DNA of 64,000 bases from Arsenophonus sp052174135 (GTDB taxonomy: Bacteria; Pseudomonadota; Gammaproteobacteria; Enterobacterales; Enterobacteriaceae), in the NCBI GenBank assembly GCA_052174135.1, contig JBQMRZ010000027.1:496001-560000 (forward strand). The letters run 5' to 3'. Both the position numbers and the translations under genes were made by a program. Below, piece by piece: positions 30,975 through 41,899 of this stretch (the first letter of the stretch is position 1; each line of letters starts with the position of its first letter). The notes beneath the pieces were generated by a model. It saw nothing but the letters and a program-made list of their open reading frames with translations. It was not told the DNA's origin and did no database searches.

Positions 30975-32225
30975 ATTTTAATTATATAAAAAATAAATCA
31001 TTAATATAATTAAAAAAGAAATAGAAAAATTTCTATAATTATTCTTGATAATAATCAATGTTTTATATATCAAATAAGCTACCTCTAAATAATTGATATA
31101 AATATTAATTATTTCATTTCAATAGCCTTAGTTAAAAAATTCTAAAATTTTATAATCATTAATTTCATTACAAAAAAATGATAAAATCATAAAATAACAT
31201 AATAAATATGCTATCTTCGTTAGTATTTTGAAAAAAGATAAAGATCTTAACTTATAAGTAATTTTTTATAATAAAAAAACTATTATTAATGCGATTTATA
31301 GAATCTATTTCTTATTTATTTTTAAATAACATTAATTTTAATTATATTCAGAAATAAAAAATAAACATAATTTAAAATCATTATTAGTAATTTAAAAATC
31401 AATAAATAACAAAAAAATAAATTTTTAATAGTATTTTTATTTTTAATTCTCTTGTTTAATTGAGATTTATCTATTAGAAAAATAGTTTAATGAAATATTT
31501 AAATTATAAAACTTCATTTAATGGAACTTATGAATAATAAATAATGATTAAATATCATATTTTAGAATAAATACTCTATCCATATTATGGATTCTAACAA
31601 AATTAAATATAATTATATTATATTAATATTTTATTAATTATAAATTTTTTTTAATACAAAGTCATTTATTTTTAAAATAAATCAATATTTCTATAGTAAA
31701 AAATTCATATTTTTTATATAAAAATATGAAAATATCAAAATGTCATTTAAATTTAGAATAAATATAAAATATATTATTCTTTTGTTTACTTGATATTTTA
31801 ATCAAAAATAAAAAATCAAATTTTAATATCATACCATATAATATTTTGTTTTTTTTGATTTATTTAATATTAAACTAACGAATTATTTATTCTGCTAAAT
31901 AAATAAGTTAGACTAAAAAAATATTTTAAATGATTAACATAATAATATAAAATTTTGATAAATATCTTGAAATAACAAAATTTATATTTAATTTAATAAA
32001 ATTATTCTTATAACATATTTAATGACAATATTATCAATAAATTTAAACTGGATCAGTTAATATCTATCATTAATAGTATATAAAATTACAATATTAAAAT
32101 TTATACTATATATTTATAATAAATAATCGTTAACAATAACTCATTTATTAAAATTTAAAATATCTGATAGATTTAATTAACTTTAATAATGAATTAAAAT
32201 TTAAGTAATTATTTTATTGAATATT

Positions 32226-32258
32226 TAAATACCATTAGATAATATTTAATGGTATTTA
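32226..32258. repeat. Hairpin in the gene desert
   Basis: Perfect 12-base arms (TAAATACCATTA) around a 9-base loop. No gene is next to it. Confidence 0.5.
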
Positions 32259-33534
32259 TGAATCCAACTAAAATAACAGGTAATATTTTAATATCTTTTT
32301 TATCAGAAACAAAATAATTTAAAAATAAATCTTTAAACATTAATACTTTTAATTGATTCAGTTTATTTCTAAAATATTAAACTAATATATAATGTTCTAC
32401 ATATTCAATATTATTAATTATAGTTTAATAAAACTATAAAACTGTGTGTGATTTTTAAGTCAAGAATTAACGCTATCCTTCTCATTTTTATTGATTCAAA
32501 AGATAGCTTAATATTGTGATTAATGATATCAATAATCTAAATAATTAGATTATATTTCGATTTATATATTGTTTAATAAAATTAAGATCTTACTAATTTT
32601 TTTATCATTAATTTTATTATAATCAGCTTTAATTGTAGTAATTTATTTAATTGTTTAATTATTAGATTTCTTTTATAATTAAAATATTTATAGTTTAACT
32701 ATATGGGTAAATAAATATTATTTATATTTCATTATAACTAAAAATAAGTTTTTATCTTTGAAGTTAAAGCTAATTGTATTTTTATATAATAAATGTTTTT
32801 TCTTTATTATTTTGTTTTAATTGTTCGGGTTAATATTCTTTAAAGTATCCAACTTTACTTTTGATAAGAAAGCTCTATATTCATGTAAATTTGACTCCAT
32901 ATATATACTTACGTATTGTCTTTATAATGAATGATTATATATCACAAGTGTGTTTCTATAAATAAAACTTTCTGTATTTTTTAATGTCATGAATAAAAAT
33001 AATATTTTTAAAGATCGATTTATCGAAAATGATAATGATAAAACATCATAATAAAATGATAAAAATTATAATTGAACTATTAACTATTCAGTATAATGGA
33101 TATAATTTCATTATTAATGCTAATAAATTTTAATTTATTACTTATTTTCAAAAAATCTAAAAAAAAAGCATTAAAAATTAAAATTAAAATTCATATTGAA
33201 TATGAATTTGCTTTTAGCACATGATATTACGTTAAAATAATAAATTTATTCTATAACTTTTATTAAAATACCCAAAATGATTGATCATCAATATTATAGA
33301 TACATTTATAAGTTATAATATTTTTTTAAAAAAATATTATTAAACTTAATAAAAAATAATTCACTTAACCAAAGTAAATATAATTTTATTACCTGTATTA
33401 AAGTGCATTATTAAAAATAATAAAATATCTATTTTATTAAAAATATTTTTTAGAGTTAATATAATTTATTAATTATAGTTTTTTTTTGATTAATTCATAA
33501 TTTACATCATAATTATGATAACAGTTAAACTACT

Positions 33535-33595
33535 TTTATTTATGTTTTTTCAAAACAAATAATGATATTATTTGTTTTGAAAAAACATAAATAAA
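33535..33595. repeat. Long perfect hairpin, 29-bp arms
   Basis: Two perfect 29-base arms around the 3-base loop GAT. The arm includes GTTTTTTCAAAACAAATAAT, and no mismatch has accumulated although the surroundings are fully eroded. No gene lies within 2 kb on either side. Confidence 0.7.
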
Positions 33596-35977
33596 TTACT
33601 GATAAACATTTAAACATATATTTATAACTCTATCTCTAAAGATTATAAATTCATAGCCTTTATCACATCGCTAAGTTTAAATTAAATTAATAATCTTTGT
33701 ATTATATAAAATAATAATATAAACGATATCAAAATATAAACTTATTCTATAATATAATTAAATATTTTTTGATCATTAATTAAGTTATCATATTATTTAG
33801 TGGTATATAAATAATATTATAATTACATAAGTTATTATTAGTTTTAATTAGAACAATTTAAAATACTATAAGTTGATAGGTTTACTATTTATGAAAAAAC
33901 TCATTATATTAAATTTATAACTTTTAATTCTTTATAATTTTTCGAAGAAATCTTTGTTATAAACATAGCTTAAATAAAATAAATCATAGACATACAATAA
34001 AATTGATATTTCTTTTTTTAATGAATTAATCGCATTAAAGTATTGCAGTTTTATTGATAAAAATGCTATATCAATAGCAATATTAAAATAAAAAAAACAT
34101 TAAATTCATTTAACTCAACAATTAAATATTAGCGTTTTAATTATAAATTGTAAGTCATTTTTTAAAAGTATCTCTATATTTTAACTATTTCTATTAATAT
34201 TTTTAAAATAAATGACATACTAAAGAGTATTTAACTTTATTTATTTAATCATTTAATTGATTCTTATTAAGATTTATTAAGACTATTATATTAATAAATA
34301 ATACCATTATTATTTTTATTTTATTTTTCAATAAAAAACTTAAATCTGTCAATTTAATATTTCATTAATAAGAGAAACATAAAAATCAGTATTGATTAGG
34401 CCAAATAAAATTAAATAATTTTGATTTTAAGTATAGTATTAATAATTTCTTTAACCTATAAAAATTATCGATAAGAAAATTGGTAATAACGCTCATTGTT
34501 AGATAATATATTTAATAGTGATATTTTTAGCACTAAACCATGACATCTTAAATAAGAATAATTAATCATTTTTAATAAAAATATTAAATAAATATATAGA
34601 ACACATATTTTTATAAGATAGCATTTAGTTATTTTTTGTTATAAAAATAAAAAATTAAAAACAAGATAAATTAATGTTAAATTAAATTTAATTTGAATGA
34701 AATGAAGAATTAATAAAGAATTTTAAATGATAAATATCAGATAATAATACTATTTCTATGATACTAAATGTCAATAATATTTTAACTTATATAATCTTAG
34801 AAAAAATTTATTGTGAGCAATAATAATTATTGATTTAAATATTTTTTGTATTCAATAAGTTTATAATATAATTTTTTTACTGAAATAATTAAACCAAAAG
34901 AAATTGTAATAATTTTCATTAAAATTAGATTTAACTAAAAGGTCAAAATTAATCCTTCAATTTAAATAAAACACAATCTTATCTTAATGATAATTATCAA
35001 TACAATTGCTATCGATATTTAAAATATTATGTTATTTTTTTTATATAACTCAAGATTCTTATTTGAGTGAATATTATCATCAATTATAATAATAAAGAGC
35101 TATAAAAATAAAAAACTTTTAACAAAATAGATATTTTTAATAAATAGAAAAATTCATTTATACACTTTGCTTTAGAAAGTCTTTTTTTAAAAATAAATTA
35201 AATTATTTAAATTAGCTGATTAAGTAATAACAAAATATTTCTAACCTGAATCAAATGATTTTTTAGAAAATTTTAAATGATAAGTCAAAAACTTTACATA
35301 TGCATTAAATATATATTAAACATAAATACATATTTTAAAAAAAGTATCTTTTTTTAAAATAGAAAAATGGGAGCATTAAGTTTATTTACTTTACTTAACT
35401 CTCAAGATAATTTATCTTATAATTCTCATTATATTATAAAAGTTTTATAAAATCATTAAATTATTTAATTTTAATTTCGAATAAATCTATATAACTTATA
35501 AAATAAGAATTAAAATTCTTTGATTTTTTTTTTAACTAATATGCAATAAAATAAAAATAAATAAATTAGAGTTTATAGTGATATACATTAAAGACTTTTT
35601 ATAAAAAAATAAAGTAAACGTGCAAATTATTTTTATTTTCACTTTTATCTTGAAAATAAAAATAAATAAATATATAAATTATTCCATTATCAAAAACAGA
35701 AGCTATTAATATTTCAATATCAATTAACTTAAAAATTAATAATAATTGTTTTAATTCAATTTTTACTATTTATCATTATTTTTAATAAAAATAATATTAA
35801 ATAAATAAATATAGCAAACTATTAATTTTCATATTCATTAAAAATAAAACGAAATTAACAAATATAATTATTTTAAATACAAAAATATATTCTTATATTT
35901 TTTTTAAAATACTAAATAAAATGAATAAAATATTAATTAATAACAAAATACTTGTTACTTTAAGTTTATGCATACAA

Positions 35978-36166
35978 TTACTGTAATTTTAATTTTTCGT
36001 AAGTCGAAATAAACCACTTAATTATACTATTTTGAAAAGAAATTTGTAAACGATAATAATTATCATCTCTTGCCAAATTAATAATGGTTCCATTGCTAAA
36101 TTTAGAATGATAAATCTGTTGTCATAATCTATGATTATTATCCTTTTGATTAATCAGGATATTAGA
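35978..36166 (-). pseudogene. uvrD: uvrD C-terminal tail, cut off by two stop codons
   Basis: Directly downstream of the uvrD stop, in the same frame, translation gives a short linker, then a TGA at 36122-36124, then QQIYHSKFSNGTIINL and WFISTYEKLKLQ. These match GQRVRHAKFGEGTIVNM and WLVAAYARLESV of the E. coli UvrD tail. Reading through both stops, the whole gene is 722 codons against 720 residues in E. coli. So the Tudor-like tail is still encoded almost unchanged but is no longer translated. In E. coli this tail contacts RNA polymerase and contributes to other partner contacts. Confidence 0.85.
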
Positions 36167-38140
36167 TTATTTATAATTTAAAGGATACGAGGTAATTGCA
36201 TTTAAATAATTTTTTTTAATACACTCTATAGGTAATTCACCAATAAAACGAGAAGGACGATGATAAACTTCTTTACCATATAAGAAACGGCTTTCCGCAT
36301 AAGTTAATGTTAACCTCTTCATTGCTCGTGTTAGTCCAACATAAGCTAATCGTCGTTCTTCTGCTAATTGTTTGCTCTCCTTTACGCTCATTTGGCTTGG
36401 AAACATACCTTCTTCCATACCAATAATAAAAACTAATGGAAATTCTAGACCTTTTGCTGAATGAAGAGTCATTAATTGAACTGAATCCTGATGTAATTCA
36501 ACTTGAATTTCGCCTGGTTCTAATGCAACATGAGACAAAAAAGCTTGTAATGAAATTAAATTTTTATCTTCTTCTTGATAAGTAAATTGATGAGTAGCAG
36601 TGATTAATTCTTTAAGATTTTCAATACGTGATTTCGATTTTTCATTTTTTTCTTGCTCATACATTGCCATTAGACCTGAGTTACGAATGACTCGATCAGT
36701 TTGGTCATATAATGGCATATTTATAATTTCTTTGCTTAATGTATCAATTAACTCAAGAAATTTTTTAATAGCACTAATAGACTGATTACTAAGAACTTTT
36801 TTATTTAGTAAAAATTTACAGCTTTCCCAAAGCGTAAATTGTTTTTTAGTTGCTGTCTGACGGATAGTCTCTAATGTTCGCTCTCCTATCCCTCGAGTTG
36901 GTGTATTAACAACTCTTTCAAATGATGAATCGTCATTACGATTAGAAATTAAACGTAAGTAAGAAAGTACATCTTTAATTTCTTGACGCTGAAAAAAACG
37001 CTGACCCCCATAAATATAATAAGAAATTGAAGACTGCAATAAAACCTCTTCAATAACGCGTGATTGTGCATTATTTCGATAAAGAATTGCGCATTTTTTT
37101 AAAGCACCACCTTTTTCATGCCATTCTTTGATACAACTAACAACATAACGGGCTTCATCTAAGTCATTAAAACCACAATAAAGTGAAATTGGTTCTCCAT
37201 CAACTCCGTCTGTCCAGAGATTTTTTCCTAACCTATTATTATTATTAGCGATTAATGCATTAGCTGATTTTAAAATATTGTTAGTAGAACGATAATTTTG
37301 TTCTAGTCTAATAGTTTTTACCGCCTGAAAATCTTGCAAAAAACGTTGAATATTTTCTACCCGTGCACCACGCCATCCATAAATTGATTGATCATCATCT
37401 CCAACAATCATCACTTTACTAGTATTACCGGCTAAAATACGTATCCAAGAATATTGAATATTATTAGTATCTTGAAATTCATCAATTAAAATATTAGTAA
37501 AACGATTAGAATAATATTGCAGCAAGTTTGATTTATTTAAACATAATTCTTGAGAACGCAATAAAAGTTCAGCAAAATCAACTAATCCAGAACGATCACA
37601 AACTTCCTCATAAGCTTGATAAATCCGCAACCAAATTATTTCTGTTGGATTGTTATAACTTTGAATACACTGTGATCGTAATCCTTCATCTTTTTTTGCA
37701 TTAATATACCACATAGCTTGACGTGCTGACCATTTACTTTCATCTAAATTGATTTCTTTAATAATCCTACGAATTAAACGATACTGATCATCATTATCTA
37801 AAACTTGGAAATCTTTCGGTAAATTAGCTTCTAAATAATTAATTCGTAACATACGGTGTGCCAAAGAATGAAAAGTACCCAACCACATACCATCGTGATT
37901 ATCACCTAATAACGCATTAATGCGTTGACGTATTTCAATCGCTGCTTTATTAGTAAATGTTACTGCCATAATAGAAAAAGGTGAAACTTTGTTAACGACA
38001 AGTAACCAAATTATTCGATAAACAAGTACCAGTGTTTTACCACTACCAGCACCAGCTAGTATTAACATATTTGTTTGAGGTGCGACAACAGCCTCGCGTT
38101 GTTTATCATTTAAATTTTTAAGTAAATATAAGATGTTCAT
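36167..38140 (-). CDS. uvrD: DNA helicase II, lacking its C-terminal tail
   Basis: 3'-to-5' superfamily 1 helicase that removes excised strands in nucleotide-excision and mismatch repair. The start chosen gives MNILYLLKNLNDKQREAV, aligning with MDVSYLLDSLNDKQREAV. The Walker A motif AGAGSGKT is at residues 29-36; MAVTFTNKAA, DEFQDTNN, GDDDQSIYGWRGA, EQNYRST, LMTLHSAKGLEFP and YVGLTRA are all intact. A TAA ends the protein after LNYK, about 60 residues short, before the Tudor-like tail. The helicase core is complete, so the enzyme is probably active, and truncated E. coli UvrD of similar extent is known to unwind DNA. Rep was considered; UvrD fits better throughout, and the downstream tail confirms it. 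Confidence 0.93.
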   Translation of the reverse strand: MNILYLLKNLNDKQREAVVAPQTNMLILAGAGSGKTLVLVYRIIWLLVVNKVSPFSIMAVTFTNKAAIEIRQRINALLGDNHDGMWLGTFHSLAHRMLRINYLEANLPKDFQVLDNDDQYRLIRRIIKEINLDESKWSARQAMWYINAKKDEGLRSQCIQSYNNPTEIIWLRIYQAYEEVCDRSGLVDFAELLLRSQELCLNKSNLLQYYSNRFTNILIDEFQDTNNIQYSWIRILAGNTSKVMIVGDDDQSIYGWRGARVENIQRFLQDFQAVKTIRLEQNYRSTNNILKSANALIANNNNRLGKNLWTDGVDGEPISLYCGFNDLDEARYVVSCIKEWHEKGGALKKCAILYRNNAQSRVIEEVLLQSSISYYIYGGQRFFQRQEIKDVLSYLRLISNRNDDSSFERVVNTPTRGIGERTLETIRQTATKKQFTLWESCKFLLNKKVLSNQSISAIKKFLELIDTLSKEIINMPLYDQTDRVIRNSGLMAMYEQEKNEKSKSRIENLKELITATHQFTYQEEDKNLISLQAFLSHVALEPGEIQVELHQDSVQLMTLHSAKGLEFPLVFIIGMEEGMFPSQMSVKESKQLAEERRLAYVGLTRAMKRLTLTYAESRFLYGKEVYHRPSRFIGELPIECIKKNYLNAITSYPLNYK

Positions 38141-39759
38141 AATCATTATTAAATTAATAAAGCTATCAATGAATCATGTTAGTATATCCTTATTTAAATA
38201 AGGATATTATATCAGTGTAATAAGTAAAGCTAAATAAGTTATCCTAAGATTAAGAATTATGTTATTTTTAATGATTGTTAATAAATTACTATTTTTAGTA
38301 TTTATTCAACAAATTTATATAATATTCTGTAATATAGCTTAAATATCTATAAAATCCTTTCTTAAAATCATTAGTTGTATATAAAAATTTAATTAATGCA
38401 ATATTAAATTCTTTACTTTAGGATGATTTAAATTACTAAATAATTTATTCATTTAATTTAGTAAAATATTAAAATAAATCAAAAAAAAATAAAATATAAC
38501 TAAAAAAATAAATATCTGTACTGCTACTAATAATTAACAATACTGAAGCTTTTTATTAAAATAAATAAATAAATTATTATGAGTTAATTTTTTAGTTATA
38601 TAGATTTGATGGATAAATAAAAAACATGATATCATATATATGATGTTAAAAGATTTTATAAATTGTAATCATCATAATTATTAAACAATATTTTTATTGT
38701 TAATTAAGATTATAATGTAATCTCATGATAAATTATTAACAATTATTAATGATTAATATCATATTTTTTTTAAAAAATATAAATTGTTAATTATTTTCAT
38801 AATACATATTGATCATATGTAATTATTGTAATATATTTAATAGTTATTAATTAAAATTTGTTCGAACTTTCATTCTTTTTTTATTATTTAATCAAGAAAT
38901 ATAAAAAATGAATATTTAAATATATTATTTATTTTTAATATTAATATAGAAAATTTAAATAAATTATTATACTAAGTATTTTAATGAAAACTATATAGTA
39001 CTTGATCATATCAATAAATCTACTAAAATAACATACATAATTTTCAATATATTTTTTTATTAACAAAAAATAGTCTAAAAATGAATTTATAAACGTTAAT
39101 ATTTCAACACATTCAACTGATATATTATATATTGACCAATATATAATATCTACATTTAATATGTTATTGATGTATTTAAAAGCTAATAAATTAACTATTC
39201 TAAGGATGTAGAGTATCTTAATACTACTTTCTTTTTCTATTATTTTTTAATAAAACTTTATAATCTTGTAAGTTAAGATATTGATAATACTTAAATTAAA
39301 CTTGTTTAAATGAATTAATTTTAGTACTTATAAAGTAACTTATAACATTACTTTTTATTAAATGTAAATAAAAAAATCCATTAAACTAACATTTAATAAC
39401 TAATTAACTTTGATTAGTATCAATATTATTTTGATAAAAAATTATTTTTTATATTCTAATTATATTGACTAAATTAAAATTTATTATATACATTAAAACT
39501 AATCAACTTATTTTTTTAATGAAAAATGATAGACAAAAAATTGTATTATTTCATTTTTTATTGATAATGTTTATAATAGTTATAAGTAGGAGGAATAATT
39601 AATATTAATTATTAATGATCATGATTGAGTTTAAATGATATTGCATAACATAAGTAATATAAAAAAATTATTAATATAAGTGCTATAAACTTTATTATAT
39701 TATAATATTAAATTTATACACATATATCATCTAAGACAAAAATTGATTTTGTAGTAATC
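38141..39759. other. 1.6-kb stretch where xerC and yigB would be expected
   Basis: E. coli has dapF-yigA-xerC-yigB-uvrD here, and the distance from dapF to uvrD is nearly unchanged (2.3 kb). I could read yigA but not xerC or yigB; the sequence is AT-saturated. If xerC is truly absent and not elsewhere, chromosome dimer resolution at dif would be affected. Confidence 0.4.
38184..38207. repeat. 24-bp perfect palindrome upstream of uvrD
   Basis: ATATCCTTATTT followed directly by its complement, 44 bases before the uvrD start. It is not a LexA box (no CTG-N10-CAG). It may be an old terminator or part of the uvrD promoter region. Confidence 0.5.
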
Positions 39760-40440
39760 TACATAGATAATCAGGTGTTATTATTCTCATACTTTTGATG
39801 ATATTGAGTATCATGAGTACTAAAAATCACCATCCCTAAATTACCATAAAATCCCAATAAAGAAATAACCATAGAGGTAACATGATTTTTTTAGTTGGCA
39901 TTAAAAATATCTCTGGATTGTTTAATAATATATAAAGATAGTTCATTCAGCAAATTGCTAAATGAACGAACAAATTTAAATACCTAATGAAAATCATCAT
40001 TTTTTTTATATATCTACACTGATGAATCCCCACTAATTAATAGTAATCACTAAATAATCAAATACAAAATGCCACTCAAACTAAAACTTTTAGATTAAGC
40101 ATATAAACATCACTGAAAATCAATAAAATTATTTACTTTTGATGGCCAGATAATTAATTTTAATAATTGATTAAATGATATTCCATATTACAAGCTAGAT
40201 CAACTAATTGCTGGTATCCTTTTTCAAGTTTTGGATTATATAATCGTTGACATTTCATAAGATCATTCAACTAATAAAACAACGTGATGAAAAGAATGAG
40301 GAACCAGAATCCGTTTAATATCAAATGTATTTATTGCAAATAAAAAAGAATTTTTTTGAATACTCTATAATGATTTGATTATCTGATAATAATTGATAAT
40401 CAAATATTGCTTCTATTTTTTATTTATAAAATACTCTATG
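39760..40440 (-). pseudogene. yigA: Ghost of DUF484 protein YigA
   Basis: Immediately downstream of dapF on the same strand, as in E. coli. Two strong blocks remain. At 40263-40319 the frame I-L-V-P-H-S...VVLLVE-stop matches IRVPHPVRGTVSLVEW, with the Trp codon now a stop. At 39771-39881 a 36-residue run containing SMVISLLG and GNLGMVIFSTHD matches SVAMSMLG and ADLGVVLFTSRD. Between them, NPKLEKGYQQLVDLACN fits the coiled HVLEENMALLMEQAIAN segment. The two end blocks are about 440 bases apart. YigA function is not well defined; DUF484 proteins have a GAF-like fold. The gene is dead but one of the clearer ghosts. Confidence 0.8.
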
Positions 40441-40452
40441 AGTAAATAAAAT

Positions 40453-41277
40453 TTAGAGGTGAATAATACCGTCATAAACATGTGTCGTAGGGCCAGTCAT
40501 AAATAGAGGATAACCAAATCCATTCCAATTAATTTTTAACATACCACCAGGCAAGTCAACACGAACATTTTTCTTTAATAAACCTTGTTTGATACCAATA
40601 GCAACAGCAGCACAAGCTCCGCTTCCACAAGCTTGTGTTTCTCCTACACCACGCTCATATACACGTAATCGTATATGTTCATGATTGATAATTTGCATAA
40701 ATCCTATATTAGCTCGATCAAAAAAATATTCATTGTTTTCGAGTATTGGGCCTAATAAAGAAACCTCAGCAGTATCAATATCTTCAACTTGTAACACACA
40801 ATGAAGATTTCCGATAGAAACTAATCCACATAATATTATTCGTTGTTTAGTTTTAATTATATAAATTTTCTTAGGCTTCTTTGTACTAAATAGTGGTTTA
40901 TTTTTTTCAAATTCAGGAATACCCATATTGACACAAACATCTTTATTTTCTTTTATCGATAATGTTAATCTACCAGATTTAGTACTTACTTTAATATCAC
41001 GTTTATTTGTTAACTTTTTAAGACGAACAAAAGAAGCAAGACAACGAGCGCCATTACCGCATTGAACCACTTCAGTACCATCAGCATTAAAAATACGATA
41101 ATGAAAGTCAAGATCTGGATCATAAGGGGCTTCAACAACTAAAAGTTGATCAAATCCAATTCCTTTGTATCTGTTTGATAAACGACAAATAAGTTCAGTA
41201 GAAAAATAAACATTTTGAGTAATAGCATCTACTACAATAAAATCATTACCCAAACCATGCATTTTTGAAAATTGCAT
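40453..41277 (-). CDS. dapF: Diaminopimelate epimerase
   Basis: Interconverts LL- and meso-diaminopimelate for lysine and peptidoglycan. The length, 274 residues, equals E. coli DapF. Both catalytic cysteines are present, Cys73 in QCGNGARC and Cys217 in ACGSGACA, as are MHGLGNDF at the N-terminus and GVGETQ before the second cysteine. Retention indicates that a meso-diaminopimelate cell wall or lysine supply is still made. It follows lptM by 99 bases; the gene after it, yigA, is a ghost. Confidence 0.97.
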   Translation of the reverse strand: MQFSKMHGLGNDFIVVDAITQNVYFSTELICRLSNRYKGIGFDQLLVVEAPYDPDLDFHYRIFNADGTEVVQCGNGARCLASFVRLKKLTNKRDIKVSTKSGRLTLSIKENKDVCVNMGIPEFEKNKPLFSTKKPKKIYIIKTKQRIILCGLVSIGNLHCVLQVEDIDTAEVSLLGPILENNEYFFDRANIGFMQIINHEHIRLRVYERGVGETQACGSGACAAVAIGIKQGLLKKNVRVDLPGGMLKINWNGFGYPLFMTGPTTHVYDGIIHL

Positions 41278-41376
41278 CTTCTACTCCACCATAATCAATC
41301 AATTAGATATTTTTTATTAATCGATATATGAAATATTTTCATCTCTATCAATTAACAATTTATTTTTTAGAAAAAA

Positions 41377-41496
41377 TCATATTTTAAGTTTTTCATCTAT
41401 TTCTTTTACTGGAAAGTATAGTGGTCCCTTTAAAGCGCAAGCAGAAATTAAGTTTAATAAAATTAATGTTATAAATAATAAAGTTATTTTTTTCAT
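41377..41496 (-). CDS. lptM: Small lipoprotein LptM (YifL), shortened
   Basis: A 39-residue lipoprotein beginning MKKITLLFITLILLNLISAC, a signal peptide with lipobox LISAC and lipidated cysteine at position 20. It continues ALKGPLYFPVKEIDEKLKI. The CxLKGPLYFP block after the cysteine is the hallmark of LptM/YifL (E. coli CGLKGPLYFP). In E. coli the protein has 67 residues and helps mature the LptDE lipopolysaccharide translocon; its conserved N-terminal part is kept here and the low-complexity tail is gone. It lies just upstream of dapF, as in E. coli. The ribosome binding site is weak. Survival of the motif next to eroded cyaA argues that the gene is real and selected. Confidence 0.85.
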   Translation of the reverse strand: MKKITLLFITLILLNLISACALKGPLYFPVKEIDEKLKI

Positions 41497-41899
41497 TATG
41501 TTAAAGTCTACACGATTAAATCATTATTTTTTATAGTTCATATTTACAGATATAAATAAAAAAAAATAAAAACTTATAATGATAGATAAAAAAATATTAA
41601 TTAATTGATAAGTTTATGAATAGAATTTAATTAAAATTTAATAAATTATTGTGATGATCTTTATATCAATTATATATTTTATAATAAAACTATGATATTA
41701 GGCTTCTAAAATAATTGAATTAATATAAATTACTAAGAATAATTCTCTAGTTAATATAATTAATTATAAAATTAAACTAATTGATATTTTAATAATAAAA
41801 TAGAGAATTGATATTAAGTAAAAAATAATAAAATTATATTAAAATATTAATCTATATTATTTTTTATACAAAATTATTAATAATTTTGTATAATCGATA
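41497..41899. other. Gap between lptM and the cyaA ghost (cyaY position)
   Basis: E. coli carries cyaY here on the opposite strand. I see no readable CyaY trace. A 30-base perfect palindrome lies at 41864-41893. Confidence 0.4.
41864..41893. repeat. 30-bp perfect palindrome
   Basis: TTATACAAAATTATT followed directly by its complement, at about the place where cyaA would have ended. It may be the old terminator between convergent cyaA and cyaY. Confidence 0.5.

Larger units (their letters stand above)
30105..35977. other. 5.9-kb gene desert
   Basis: This stretch joins the end of the psd-mscM block to the end of uvrD, so it also marks where the two E. coli-like map segments meet. No frame is open for a useful length and I could not read any gene trace. 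It contains three clear hairpins (30941-30974, 32226-32258, 33535-33595), plausibly terminators left from lost genes. Confidence 0.55.

Noticed and set aside
32817..32900. A 27-codon minus-strand frame (MESNLHEYRAF...) in the gene desert with protein-like composition.
   Set aside because: Too short, no ribosome binding site, no family I recognise and no syntenic gene to tie it to. Possibly a ghost fragment, but not supportable.
38184..38207. Palindrome upstream of uvrD as a LexA (SOS) box.
   Set aside because: It lacks the CTG...CAG ends and the spacing of a LexA site.
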